Below are positions 25,850 to 36,198 of a stretch of DNA of 64,000 bases, piece after piece. Numbering within the stretch: position 1 is the stretch's first letter; the number at the start of each line of letters is the position of its first letter. The notes beneath the pieces were generated by a model that ran no database searches, had not been told where the DNA came from, and saw nothing but the letters and a program-made list of their open reading frames with translations. Where the stretch lies: the NCBI RefSeq assembly GCF_041027365.1, contig NZ_JBFTEH010000001.1:372001-436000 (forward strand), read 5' to 3'. This DNA comes from VKMB-3413 sp041027365. Its GTDB lineage: Bacteria; Pseudomonadota; Alphaproteobacteria; Rhizobiales; Rhizobiaceae. Both the position numbers and the translations under genes were made by a program.

Positions 25850-25979
25850 GCCGAGGGGCTCCCCAGTCGGGGGTACCATCGGAGCGAGCGGCCGGGGCTT
25901 GGTGCCCTCCGCTCGTTTGACCTCGCCGGTCCTCGCGCAGAAGGGCGGCCTCGCATCCGCAAGCGGCGGTCTTGGCCGG

Positions 25980-27761
25980 TCAGCGCTGCAGCTTCACCCC
26001 GAGGCTCACGGTGTCGACGTGATAGCTCGCGTCCTTCACCTGCGAGAAATCCTGGCTGTGGCTGTAGAGCCCGGTCAGCGCCATGCTCCGGTTGAACCAG
26101 TAGGTGAAGCCGGCCTCGCCGGTCAGCAGCGTCTCGTCGTTGGCGGGAAGCGTCGAGTTCTTGTACTGCGCCCGCAGGACCGCGGTGAGGTTGGTGCGTT
26201 CGCCCGCCTGCTGGCGGATGCCGACGGCGCCTTGGTAGGACGTCGTCGTCGAAGCGCCAGTCGGCTCCGGCTCGAAGGTCGTGCGCGCCGACAGGGTGAC
26301 GTCGGTGCCGCGCTGCGCCGACCAGACGAGGTTCGCATCGACTGTCGGCGCGCTCGTCCGCTCGGCCGCCGGATCGTCCGGGCGCTTCCAGGCGTAACCC
26401 GCCGCGATCTCGCCGCGGATCTTCTCCGTGACGTCGATCGAGACGCCGGCGCGCAGGGCCGGGATCCACGCATTGCGGTTCAGCGTCCCGGTGGCGCTCG
26501 GATAGTCGGTATCGAACAGCCGGCGGCCGATGCTGGCCTCGATGAACGGCTTCAGCGCCGGCGACAGGTCGTAGCTGGTTCTGAGCGCGGTGGTGAGGGT
26601 CGTATAGTTGTCGTTCACGGTCCCGCCGCCCGGAAGGTCCGTGTAGCTTTCGCGCGCGGCGGTCGCGGTACCGGTCAGCGTGATCGGCGTGAAGTCGTGG
26701 GAGAGTTCCGCCGACACCGAGCCGTCGACGACCCCGGCCTTCTGGGTGGTGGTGTAGGAATCGGAAATGTCGCTGGCATTCTCGCGCTTGTACTCGACGG
26801 CGCCGCGCAGCGTCGCGACCGTGTCGTGCGACAGATCGAGCCGCAGCCGGCCGTCCAGCGCGGCGTCGGGATCGCTTCTGGTTTCGCCGGCGAAGTTGCG
26901 GCGATAGGTCAGCGTCGAGTTTATCTCGGCCTCGTTCATCGACCAGTCCGAGAGGAGGCGCGTCGAGACGGTGGTCTCGGTGAAGGCGCCGCCCTTGCCG
27001 CCGGCCGTGGCGTCGATGTTCGAGGAGAGGCCGAGCGTCTGGATCAGCTGGGGATAGAGGATGAAGGTGCCGGCACGGATGCCGACGGCCGCGAAGGGAT
27101 CCTGCGCCTTGCGCTTCGGCCGGAGGATCCGGTCGATCGCCTCCGTGGGGCGGTTGGTGCGCAGCAGGCTGTCCGCCGGCAGGGTCTCGTCGGCGACACC
27201 GGCAGTCAGCGTCGGATTGGGCTGCACCGGCAGGCCGTTCGCCCGCGCCTTCTTGGTGGCGGCGGTGGCTTTGGCGTCGAGGGCCGGTTTGGTGGGACTG
27301 CCGACCGCGCCGGGCTGCTTCACGGCGACGGCCGGCTTGGCGGCGGTGTTGGCGGGACCGGCGGCCGAGGCGTTGAAGTCCTGCGTCGCAAGCGTCGGCG
27401 CGGCGCTGTCGTTGCTCGGTCCGGAAAACAGGTTGAAGGAGGGAGGCTTCGGAGGCGTGGCGGACGCGTCGTCGATCGGCGCAGGATCCCGGGCCTGCGC
27501 CGGCGTGGCCGCCCCGCCGCCCGCCGTGTCGGCGCCGGCCGCATCGGGGGCCTTCCCAGCCGATGGTGCCTGCAGCCGGACATCCGAGCCGCCGGCTCCG
27601 CCGCGCTGCAAGGCCAGCGTCGTCGGGTCGGCAAGGTCTTCGGCAGTGCGCAGCGGCGGCATCGACACCTCCTGCGCCCCAGCGCCACCCGGCACGAGAA
27701 AGGCCGCCCAGAGCGCGGCGAGGGCGACACCGCAAAGACGCTCGCGAGACGGCAGACTCAT
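25980..27761 (-). CDS. Outer-membrane beta-barrel protein (putative porin-2 / BBP2 type)
   Basis: A 593-residue protein. The start at 27761 gives a clean signal peptide (LCGVALAALWAAFLVPGGAGAQ). Residues about 25-210 are a low-complexity Ala/Pro/Thr-rich region; from about residue 245 (AGTFILYPQLIQTLGLSSNI) to the end, alternating aromatic/polar strands such as STLTYRRNFAG, VEYKRENASDI and AVGIRQQAGERTNL form a long barrel. Fit is with the BBP2-type putative barrel family often linked to polysaccharide export. The last residues are LGVKLQR, so the usual terminal Phe is absent. Divergent from kdsD with a 215-bp gap. Confidence 0.75.
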   Translation of the reverse strand: MSLPSRERLCGVALAALWAAFLVPGGAGAQEVSMPPLRTAEDLADPTTLALQRGGAGGSDVRLQAPSAGKAPDAAGADTAGGGAATPAQARDPAPIDDASATPPKPPSFNLFSGPSNDSAAPTLATQDFNASAAGPANTAAKPAVAVKQPGAVGSPTKPALDAKATAATKKARANGLPVQPNPTLTAGVADETLPADSLLRTNRPTEAIDRILRPKRKAQDPFAAVGIRAGTFILYPQLIQTLGLSSNIDATAGGKGGAFTETTVSTRLLSDWSMNEAEINSTLTYRRNFAGETRSDPDAALDGRLRLDLSHDTVATLRGAVEYKRENASDISDSYTTTQKAGVVDGSVSAELSHDFTPITLTGTATAARESYTDLPGGGTVNDNYTTLTTALRTSYDLSPALKPFIEASIGRRLFDTDYPSATGTLNRNAWIPALRAGVSIDVTEKIRGEIAAGYAWKRPDDPAAERTSAPTVDANLVWSAQRGTDVTLSARTTFEPEPTGASTTTSYQGAVGIRQQAGERTNLTAVLRAQYKNSTLPANDETLLTGEAGFTYWFNRSMALTGLYSHSQDFSQVKDASYHVDTVSLGVKLQR

Positions 27762-27976
27762 CGGGATCCGGCTTCCATTCCCTCGGCTGGACGGAGCGGC
27801 TGTTGCCGTTCCGTCACGATTCGTCCGGGACGATAAGCAGGCGGTGTTGTGCGAAACTGTTTGCGACGGTCTAGCCATGTTTCGGCCCGACATGCGAAGT
27901 ACTGCACCCTGAAAAGGTGAGGCGGCAGCCCTCTCGCGCCGCCTCCGGGATGACGAGCGGACAGCGAAAGAATTCC

Positions 27977-28972
27977 ATGCAGACAGCCGAGCGTCTGAAC
28001 GATGCGGCGAACGAGGGATCTCGCTCCGCCGTGCGCACCGTCGAGACCGAGATCGAGGGACTGAAGGCGCTCGCGGTCTCGTTGAAGACCGACATGGCGG
28101 CGGCGTTCGAGCGCGCGCTGGATCTGATCTCCGGCGTGACGGGCCGGATCATCGTCACCGGCGTCGGCAAGAGCGGCCATATCGGGTGCAAGATCGCCGC
28201 CACCTTCGCCTCGACCGGCACGCCGGCCTTCTTCGTGCATCCCTCGGAAGCGAACCACGGCGATCTCGGCATGATCGGCCGCGATGACGCCATCCTCGCG
28301 ATCTCATGGTCGGGCGAGACGACCGAGCTCCAGGGCATCGTCGCCTATTCCCGGCGCTTCAAGATCCCGCTGATCGCGATCACCTCGCGGCCCGAATCGA
28401 CGCTGGGGCGAGAGGCGGACGAGACGATCGTGCTGCCGCGCGCCACGGAGGCTTGCCCGCTCGGCCTCGCGCCGACCACCTCGACGACGCTGCAGCTCGC
28501 GACCGGCGACGCGCTCGCGGTGGCGCTTCTGGAGCGGCGCGGCTTCACCTCCGGCGACTTTCACGTCTTTCATCCCGGCGGACAGCTCGGCGCGAGCCTC
28601 AAGCATGTCGCCGACATCATGCATACGGGCGAGTCGCTGCCGCTGGTGAAAGCGGGAACGGCGATGTCCGAGGCGATCATCGTGATGTCGCGCAAAGGCT
28701 TCGGCTGCGTCGGCGTGGTCGATCCGGAAGGGCGCCTACGCGGCATCGTGACCGACGGCGACCTGCGCCGCCATCTCGATTCTCAGCTTCTGGCGCGACG
28801 CGTCGACGACGTGATGACCAAGGACCCGAAGACGATCCGGCCCGATACGCTCGCCGTCGCCGCCCTCGAGATCATCAACAGCTCGAACATCACCGCGCTG
28901 ATGGTGGTTCGCGAAGCCCGTCCGGTCGGCATCGTCCACCTGCACGACCTCCTGCGCATCGGCGTCGCCTGA
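27977..28972 (+). CDS. kdsD: Arabinose-5-phosphate isomerase (KdsD/KpsF)
   Basis: A 331-residue enzyme converting ribulose-5-phosphate to arabinose-5-phosphate for KDO synthesis. The SIS domain (about 35-180) has TGVGKSGHIGCKIAATF, SWSGETTEL and ACPLGLAPTTSTTLQLA. Two CBS repeats follow (about 205-325). The ATG at 27977 gives the family length; a start at 27950 is possible. With galU nearby this suggests an envelope-polysaccharide neighbourhood. Confidence 0.92.
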   Translation: MQTAERLNDAANEGSRSAVRTVETEIEGLKALAVSLKTDMAAAFERALDLISGVTGRIIVTGVGKSGHIGCKIAATFASTGTPAFFVHPSEANHGDLGMIGRDDAILAISWSGETTELQGIVAYSRRFKIPLIAITSRPESTLGREADETIVLPRATEACPLGLAPTTSTTLQLATGDALAVALLERRGFTSGDFHVFHPGGQLGASLKHVADIMHTGESLPLVKAGTAMSEAIIVMSRKGFGCVGVVDPEGRLRGIVTDGDLRRHLDSQLLARRVDDVMTKDPKTIRPDTLAVAALEIINSSNITALMVVREARPVGIVHLHDLLRIGVA

Positions 28973-29243
28973 CGTCGTTGGAGAGGGACAGCTTGTGCCT
29001 CGAGCTTGATAGGCTTTGAAGGTCAGGCGAGGAGCGCGTCCCTGCGTGGATATGGCCGCGCCGCCGACGTGTGGCGGAGTCGGCGGGGAAGTGCACCGAT
29101 CCTCCGCGCCGGCTATTAGATAATCGCCCTCTCCAAGGCGCTGTTGCGCGGCCGTCACAGACGCAAGTTCTCCCCCTGTGGCAGAGGTATCAGCGCCTGT
29201 CCGCGACACCGTTCAAGTCCTGCGGTCGCGAGGAGAGCCTGCC

Positions 29244-30068
29244 ATGTTCATCCGGCTCTTGCCTGTCGTCGCCACGCTCGCCGTGCTCGGGGGGTGCGCG
29301 ATTCGTCCCCTGCCGCGGGACGTGACCGAGTACGACACCTTCGACATCGTGCGGAAGGTGCGTTGCGACATGCGGCGAGCGATCCTGTTGGAGCGCCGGC
29401 CAGCCTGGTATGGTTCACACGGGTCGAACACGCTCGACCGGCTTTTCGTGGGATACGAGTTTACCTTCGACATCCGGGAAGACAACGATCTGCAGGCTGG
29501 CCTGACGGTGCTGCAACCATTCTCGCGTGGCCCTCTGAAGTTGGGACTTTCGGCGCAGGAAAGGCTGCGACGGCGCAATGCTCGCAACTTCCGCATGATC
29601 GATAGCGGCATCACGCTGGCTCGGCTGTCGCCGGACTACTGCAGCCTCGACAGCCATTCGCGCAAATGGATGTATCCGATCACGGGGTCGATCGGACTCT
29701 CCGAATCCGTCAGGACCTATCTCGAATTGACAGCCGCCAGCCGGCTTCTCGGTTCCTCCGAAAGGCCGGAGATGCCGACCTTCGCCGACAAGATCGAGTT
29801 CACGACGGAGCTGAAAGCATCGGCCAATCCTTCGATCGAACTCGATACGGTCGGAAGCGGGACCCAGATCGGGAGCGGCACCATCGGCCTTGGTGGCAGT
29901 CGCAAGGACATCCACCGGCTCGTCCTCGTCCTGACGACCCTGCCCGAAGGCAAAAAGGACGGGAGCGACGCTCAGAAAATGGCGGAGAAGCAGATCATCG
30001 ACGAGCTGAAGCGCCAGCAGGACCGAAGCCTGAGTGCCAATCTGTCCGATGTCGTGAACGGGTCGTAG
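29244..30068 (+). CDS. Putative lipoprotein of unknown function
   Basis: A 274-residue protein with a lipoprotein signal: MFIRLLPVVATLAVLGGC, lipobox LGGC with C18 as the lipidation site. Downstream it is mixed alpha/beta, with a Gly/Ser-rich segment near 200-215 and a charged C-terminal helix. I do not recognise the family; alternation such as GYEFTFDIRED could suggest a periplasmic or outer-membrane role. GAGGAG lies about 8 bases before the ATG at 29244. A 271-bp gap upstream shows no other gene. Confidence 0.75.
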   Translation: MFIRLLPVVATLAVLGGCAIRPLPRDVTEYDTFDIVRKVRCDMRRAILLERRPAWYGSHGSNTLDRLFVGYEFTFDIREDNDLQAGLTVLQPFSRGPLKLGLSAQERLRRRNARNFRMIDSGITLARLSPDYCSLDSHSRKWMYPITGSIGLSESVRTYLELTAASRLLGSSERPEMPTFADKIEFTTELKASANPSIELDTVGSGTQIGSGTIGLGGSRKDIHRLVLVLTTLPEGKKDGSDAQKMAEKQIIDELKRQQDRSLSANLSDVVNGS

Positions 30069-30179
30069 GACGATCCCGGCGTCCGCACGGCAGATGTTTC
30101 ACCCAGGCTCGGCCGTCGCGCGGGGCCCGGTTGGCGACACGGAGCAGGGCTGCGATACCGGATCGTGTTGCCGCTCTGC

Positions 30180-30830
30180 CTACCGGCCGACGTCGTCCGG
30201 GAGAGGCGCCTGACCGCCTGTCCGCACTGGAAGCGGGCCCGGAAACGCCGCATGCGCGCGCGCCGCGAGCTCCTTCTCATGCCGCCGGAAGAAGATCAGG
30301 CCGGCCGCTGCGAAAACGACGCCGACCGCGAGAAGCCCGTAGCCCACCGGCCCGGCGATCCTGTCGATGGCTTCCCCGAAGACATAGGCGCCGCCGCCGA
30401 ACAGCGCCGCCCAAGTCCCGCCGCCGAGGGCGTTCATCAGCAGGAACTTCGGCCAGGCCATGCGGTTGGCGCCGGCGAGAAGCGCCGCGAAGGCCCTAAG
30501 GAAGGCGATGAACCGGCCGAAGAAGACGATCTTCCCGCCATGCCGCAGGAACAGATACTGGCCGATCTTCAGCCGCGCCTCGTCGAGCCGGATGAAGCGG
30601 CCGTAGCGCGCCAGCAGCTTGAAGCCGATGGTCCGCCCGATGAGGTAGCCGAGGTTGTCGCCGAGGATGGCCGCCAGGGCTGCCACGCCGATGACGGACG
30701 CAATGCCGAGCTTGTGGGTCGTCCCGGCATAGAGGGCCGCGGAGATCAGCGCCGTCTCGCCAGGCAGCGGCAGGCCCATGCTCTCCAGCATGACCAGCGC
30801 GAAGACCAGCCAGAGGCCATAGGTCTGCAC
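30180..30830 (-). CDS. DedA family membrane protein
   Basis: A DedA/SNARE-associated-domain membrane protein, about 216 residues from the GTG at 30830. Family features are ESMGLPLPGETALISAA near the N-terminus, GDNLGYLIGRTIG, and FFGRFIAFLRAFAALLAGANRM. DedA proteins are linked to flipping of undecaprenyl phosphate or phospholipids and to membrane homeostasis. The GTG at 30830 has no ribosome site. AGGAGG overlapping the stop of the upstream PAP2 gene points instead to a CTG at 30866, which would add 12 residues (LHVLTSGPIQDL). It is the last gene of a three-gene operon. Confidence 0.88.
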   Translation of the reverse strand: MQTYGLWLVFALVMLESMGLPLPGETALISAALYAGTTHKLGIASVIGVAALAAILGDNLGYLIGRTIGFKLLARYGRFIRLDEARLKIGQYLFLRHGGKIVFFGRFIAFLRAFAALLAGANRMAWPKFLLMNALGGGTWAALFGGGAYVFGEAIDRIAGPVGYGLLAVGVVFAAAGLIFFRRHEKELAARAHAAFPGPLPVRTGGQAPLPDDVGR

Positions 30831-30875
30831 CAGATCCTGGATCGGCCCGGAGGTCAGAACGTGCAGGGCGGCCTC

Positions 30876-31430
30876 CTACAGAATCCCGGTGACGAAGCGG
30901 TCGGGCCGCGTTCCCTCGCGGTATGCCTCCCGGACGAACAGGGCGGCGATAATACCCGTCGCCATCCCGCCGAGGACATCACTGGCATAATGGGTGCCGA
31001 CATAGACGCGCGAGAACGCCACAAGCACCGCGGCCGCAAGAAAGGCTCCGCCGCGGCGGGGCATGCCGTGCGACAGGAAGGCCGCGGCGATGGCGAAGGT
31101 GGCGGTGGCGTGGTCCGAGGGGAACGAGAAGTCGCCGCTCCGCGCGACGAGGAGGTGGGTGACGCCGGCATCGTAGGGCCGCGTGCGGGAGATGAACAGG
31201 AGGATGAACTGGTTGAGACCCAGGCCCAGCAGAAACGACAGGCCGGAAGCCACGAGGACATGGCGCGTATGGCGCTGGTCTTCCCGAACCCACCACTGGC
31301 ACGCGACCAGGAGCACCAGCAGCGGAACGCCGACGGTCGATGCCCCGATCATCAAGCCGTCCACCGCTGGGCTCACCCCTGCCAGGCTGTTGACCCAGTG
31401 GGTCGCTGCGGCATCCAGTCGATACATCAT
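30876..31430 (-). CDS. PAP2-family phosphatase, membrane
   Basis: A 184-residue membrane protein of the PAP2 superfamily (phosphatidic acid or undecaprenyl-pyrophosphate phosphatases). The three signature motifs are SRTRP, PSDHAT and SRVYVGTHYASDVLGG; the second has D in place of G in PSGH, which is common. Several membrane helices surround them. The ATG at 31430 overlaps the upstream gene stop (ATGA). Beside DedA, a lipid-carrier recycling role is plausible. Confidence 0.88.
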   Translation of the reverse strand: MMYRLDAAATHWVNSLAGVSPAVDGLMIGASTVGVPLLVLLVACQWWVREDQRHTRHVLVASGLSFLLGLGLNQFILLFISRTRPYDAGVTHLLVARSGDFSFPSDHATATFAIAAAFLSHGMPRRGGAFLAAAVLVAFSRVYVGTHYASDVLGGMATGIIAALFVREAYREGTRPDRFVTGIL

Positions 31431-32008
31431 TGCGGAGTCTCGTCCTCGTTCCCCGGCGGGCTGCGATCGGCGTTCTCGACATGGGCGTCGAAGACCCGCT
31501 TCGCGTAGCCGTCCAGCGCCTGCTCGCAGGCCCGCAGACTCTCCGCCGCCTCTTCGGCCAGCGTGCCGCCGTAGAAGTCGAGCTTGCGGATCTTCTCGAT
31601 CCAGCCCTGCAGTTTCGTCAGATCCGCATCTTCCTCTTCGAGTTCGGCATAGCTGAATTTCTCGATGGCGAACTCCTTGGCGATCTCCGCCTGGAACGCT
31701 TCGCACTTGCCGATGAACTCGCGGTACTGGTCGTCGCGATCCGCCTTGAACCGGGCCACGACCTTGTCTTCCTGCGCCTTGTCGAGCGCGACCGTCTCCA
31801 GAATCACGCCTTCGCCGCCGGCCTGCGAGATGTCCCTCTCGATCATTTTCAGCCGCCGGACGTGATCGTCGGTCTTTGGAAGGACGCAGACGCCGTTCTG
31901 CAGGTAGACCGCGCCGAGCCCCTTCAGGCGACGCCAGATGGCGATGCGCTGGGCGGCGGGGTCGGGCGGCACCTTGTAGGTCAGAAGCAGCCAGTGGATC
32001 GTTTCCAT
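31427..32008 (-). CDS. ChrB N-terminal-domain protein
   Basis: A 193-residue protein matching the N-terminal domain of chromate-resistance protein ChrB: HWLLLTYKVPPDPAAQRIAIWRRLKGLGAVYLQNGVCVLP, then KTDDHVRRL. The rest is a charged, helical region ending DETPQ. The ChrB C-terminal domain is absent and no chrA transporter is nearby, so a chromate role cannot be assumed. It is the first gene of the ChrB_N-PAP2-DedA operon. The ATG at 32008 gives the family N-terminus; a TTG 12 codons upstream is less likely. Confidence 0.82.
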   Translation of the reverse strand: METIHWLLLTYKVPPDPAAQRIAIWRRLKGLGAVYLQNGVCVLPKTDDHVRRLKMIERDISQAGGEGVILETVALDKAQEDKVVARFKADRDDQYREFIGKCEAFQAEIAKEFAIEKFSYAELEEEDADLTKLQGWIEKIRKLDFYGGTLAEEAAESLRACEQALDGYAKRVFDAHVENADRSPPGNEDETPQ

Positions 32009-32477
32009 CGTGTCCGAATAGGTGAAACGATCGTTACATGTCAAACCCGCGGATGAGTGTCGTAGTGGGGCGCCGCAGTCTTTCCCGGTCGTCGGCGCTG
32101 CCGTGGCTCTGCCCGCTGCGGCGATCAGCGGCGAAGGCTGCTTCTACCGCAGGGACTTCACGCCGGGCACCGCGATGCTGTCGAATGCGTGTCGTGTTCC
32201 GGCGAAATCCGCGGGACGGTATAGGGGCGGCCGTGAGCCGGTGACCGCGACATCGCCGGACGATCGGAAGGCGGACAGTCCGGCGGAAGTCGAACTCGCC
32301 GGCCGCATGGCGAAGATCTTGTATCGGGCCGGCGAAGGGTCCAGACAGGCCGGGCTTCCCGCCGACGGTGGGAGAGCTGCGGATTGCGCGGCCGGCCGCC
32401 GCCGGCCCGCATCGAGCGCCGCCACCCGATCGACCGCCGGCGACCGACCGGCGGACCACATCTTCACCGCAGGTCCG
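32009..32477. other. Divergent intergenic region between the ChrB_N operon and recQ
   Basis: The 469-bp gap should hold both promoters. The recQ frame stays open upstream for 152 codons because of high GC, but its translation (Arg/Pro/Ala-rich) resembles no RecQ N-terminus, so I read it as non-coding. I see no clear repeat or known operator. Confidence 0.5.
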
Positions 32478-34277
<1,800 letters not shown>

Positions 34278-34294
34278 TCGCGTGAGGCGACCGC

Positions 34295-34329
34295 GGGGCG
34301 AGGGCGCCGCCCCGTCGCCCGTCTTTTTT
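34295..34329 (+). terminator. Rho-independent terminator after recQ
   Basis: A GC-rich hairpin (GGGCGAGGGCG paired with the GCCCCGTCGCCC stretch, with a small bulge) spans about 34296-34320 and is followed by GTCTTTTTTG, a six-T run. It lies 18 bases after the recQ stop. Confidence 0.75.
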
Positions 34330-34690
34330 GCGCGCGCTTCCGCCTTTCCGAGCTGGCGAGCGCTCGGTCTTCCAAACTCCGGGTGATCCCGCCGAAGGCG
34401 ACCGTGCCGGACCGGTCCAGTCCCGCAGAGCATCGTCGGCGGCGCCGTGACCTGTCCAAACCGCACGCGGAGGACCAACAGCGGGGCCGCAGCGCCGCTG
34501 GATCAGATCCGGCGCATTCGCTTCCTCCTTGAGGCCATGAGGCCATCTGCGGCAGCCGCCTGGCAGAACGCCGACTTCCGCTTCGCGAACCGTTTGCAGG
34601 CAAGCATGCGCATTTCGTTTGTGACACGGCGCGCCTGCTTCTAGAACGGGCGTGCCGCAATGGCGCGCAGACAACGTCAGGGGGATGACG
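34330..34690. other. Intergenic region downstream of the recQ terminator
   Basis: About 360 bp without a supported gene. Base composition falls near 34560-34650, with runs such as CATTTCGTTTGTGACA, which suggests a promoter zone for the gene starting at 34691. No repeat or RNA gene was recognised. Confidence 0.4.
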
Positions 34691-35122
34691 ATGACGGCGA
34701 CCTGGAGCCGGGAAATCACGATGGAGCCGGAGCGAACGGCGTTCCGCTTTGTTGATGTTCAGAACGACGCCGCGCAGTCCGAGCGGGGCCCCGTCCGCGC
34801 GCCGGCGAGTCCCTCGGTCGCCGACCGGAGCTGTTACCTTGCTCGGCCGCGGCGAATCGCGCTTTCGAACGGGCGGCAGCTGCAGGAGGCCTGCCGGAAC
34901 AAGAAGATCGAGGTGCTCCACGCCGCGACCGAACATCCGATCGTCGACGGGCGCGGCCGCAGGCTCGAAGACAGGATCTCCGGCATCGACGCGCCGAAGA
35001 TCCGTCGGGGCGGGAAGTCCGCGGGCGCGGTCCGGCTGGCAGCGGAGCGGATCGTCGGTCCCGGCCGTTGCCGGCTGCGCCCTATGGGCGAGCCGGCGCG
35101 CGTATCTCAGGGAGGCAAGTGA
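34691..35122 (+). CDS. Small hypothetical protein coupled to an epimerase gene
   Basis: A possible 143-residue protein (start MTATWSREITM) that I cannot assign to a family. It is rich in Arg, Ala and charged residues and shows no membrane segment or known motif. Two things support it: AGGGGG lies 6 bases before the ATG at 34691, and its TGA overlaps the ATG of the next gene (TGATG), as in coupled genes. Against it, the composition could come from random GC-rich sequence. Confidence 0.35.
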   Translation: MTATWSREITMEPERTAFRFVDVQNDAAQSERGPVRAPASPSVADRSCYLARPRRIALSNGRQLQEACRNKKIEVLHAATEHPIVDGRGRRLEDRISGIDAPKIRRGGKSAGAVRLAAERIVGPGRCRLRPMGEPARVSQGGK

Positions 35123-36054
35123 TGCCGGTGCGCCAGCGCGACCTCGGCCGGGTCCTCGTCATCGGCGCCGCCGGCTTCCTCGGCGCCGCCGTCGCCAAGC
35201 ATCTGCGGGCTCGCGGCGTGCAGATCGTCGCGGCCGACATCGCCAAGCGATGCGACGGACTGGGAGAGATGGCGTGCTGCGACGTCAGCGAATTCTCGCA
35301 GGTGGAAGCGCTGGTGGGTGAGGGGCATTTCGCCACTATCCTGCATTGCGGCGGCATTTCCGGCCCGATGGTGCGCACCGACGACCCGCTGGCGATCTGG
35401 CGGATCAACGCGCTCGGCAGCGCGAACGTGCTGGAGGCGGCCCGGCGGGCCGGCGTCGCCCGCCCCGTCCTGTGTTCCGCCATCGACGTCTATGGCAGCC
35501 GGCACGGCGGCGTCGCTGACGAGACCATGGCGCCGGATCCCGACACGGTCTACGCGGCCAGCAAGGTCGCTGCGGAAGAGGCGGTCCTCGGCTATCGGCG
35601 CGAGCACGGGCTGGATGCGATCGCGCTCCGCTTGGCGTGGATCTACGGCCCCGGCCGGCGCACGCCGACCGAGCTGGAGACGCTGCTGCGAAACGCCATC
35701 GCCGGGCGGCGGACGGTGCTGACCGGGCATCCGAAGGACCCGAGCCACTATCTCTTCATCGACGATGCGGTCCAGGGGCTGGTCCGCGCCGCTGCGGCGG
35801 CCGAGACGCGCTCGGCGATCTTCAACCTGACCTCCGGCAAGACGGCGTCGCTCGCCCGGGCGGTGGAGATCGTGCGCGCCGTCCTGCCCGAGCTGGACGT
35901 CGGCTTCGCCCAGACGGAGTGGACGCCGAAGGGCCCGTGCGGCTTCTCGCAGGCGCTCGCCGAAGCCGAACTCGGCTTCGAGCGGCAGGTCCAGTTTCCC
36001 GAGGGCGTCCGACGCTACGTCGAGGCGCTGCGCAGCCCGGCGGAGACCGCGTGA
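35122..36054 (+). CDS. NAD-dependent epimerase/dehydratase
   Basis: A 310-residue extended short-chain dehydrogenase. The NAD-binding GAAGFLG motif is at about 14-20 in VLVIGAAGFLGAAVAKHL; the active-site YAASK motif and SAIDVYGS supply Tyr, Lys and Ser. RLAWIYGPGRRTP and HYLFIDDAVQGLVRA follow the usual sugar-nucleotide epimerase layout. GGAGG lies about 7 bases before the ATG. The exact sugar or acid substrate cannot be told. Confidence 0.88.
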   Translation: MPVRQRDLGRVLVIGAAGFLGAAVAKHLRARGVQIVAADIAKRCDGLGEMACCDVSEFSQVEALVGEGHFATILHCGGISGPMVRTDDPLAIWRINALGSANVLEAARRAGVARPVLCSAIDVYGSRHGGVADETMAPDPDTVYAASKVAAEEAVLGYRREHGLDAIALRLAWIYGPGRRTPTELETLLRNAIAGRRTVLTGHPKDPSHYLFIDDAVQGLVRAAAAAETRSAIFNLTSGKTASLARAVEIVRAVLPELDVGFAQTEWTPKGPCGFSQALAEAELGFERQVQFPEGVRRYVEALRSPAETA

Positions 36055-36198
36055 GCGGACGTGACCCGCGACATTCCCGGCCTTGCCCTTTTTGCCGCCG
36101 CCTTGTGGTGCCATAGGCCCAGGGCGACCGGCCGGGCGGCAGCGCCCGCCGGCCAGAAGCCGTTTGATCGCGGATGGGAGAGACCGTAGAGTTCCGGC

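Noticed and set aside
25870..25915. Stem GCGAGCGG...CCGCTCG between galU and the barrel gene as a terminator
   Set aside because: Stem of only 7 bp with a 17-base loop and just three T residues; too weak to call.
32022..32477. Possible 152-residue N-terminal extension of RecQ
   Set aside because: The frame is open, but the translation does not resemble a RecQ domain, and the ATG at 32478 gives the standard start.
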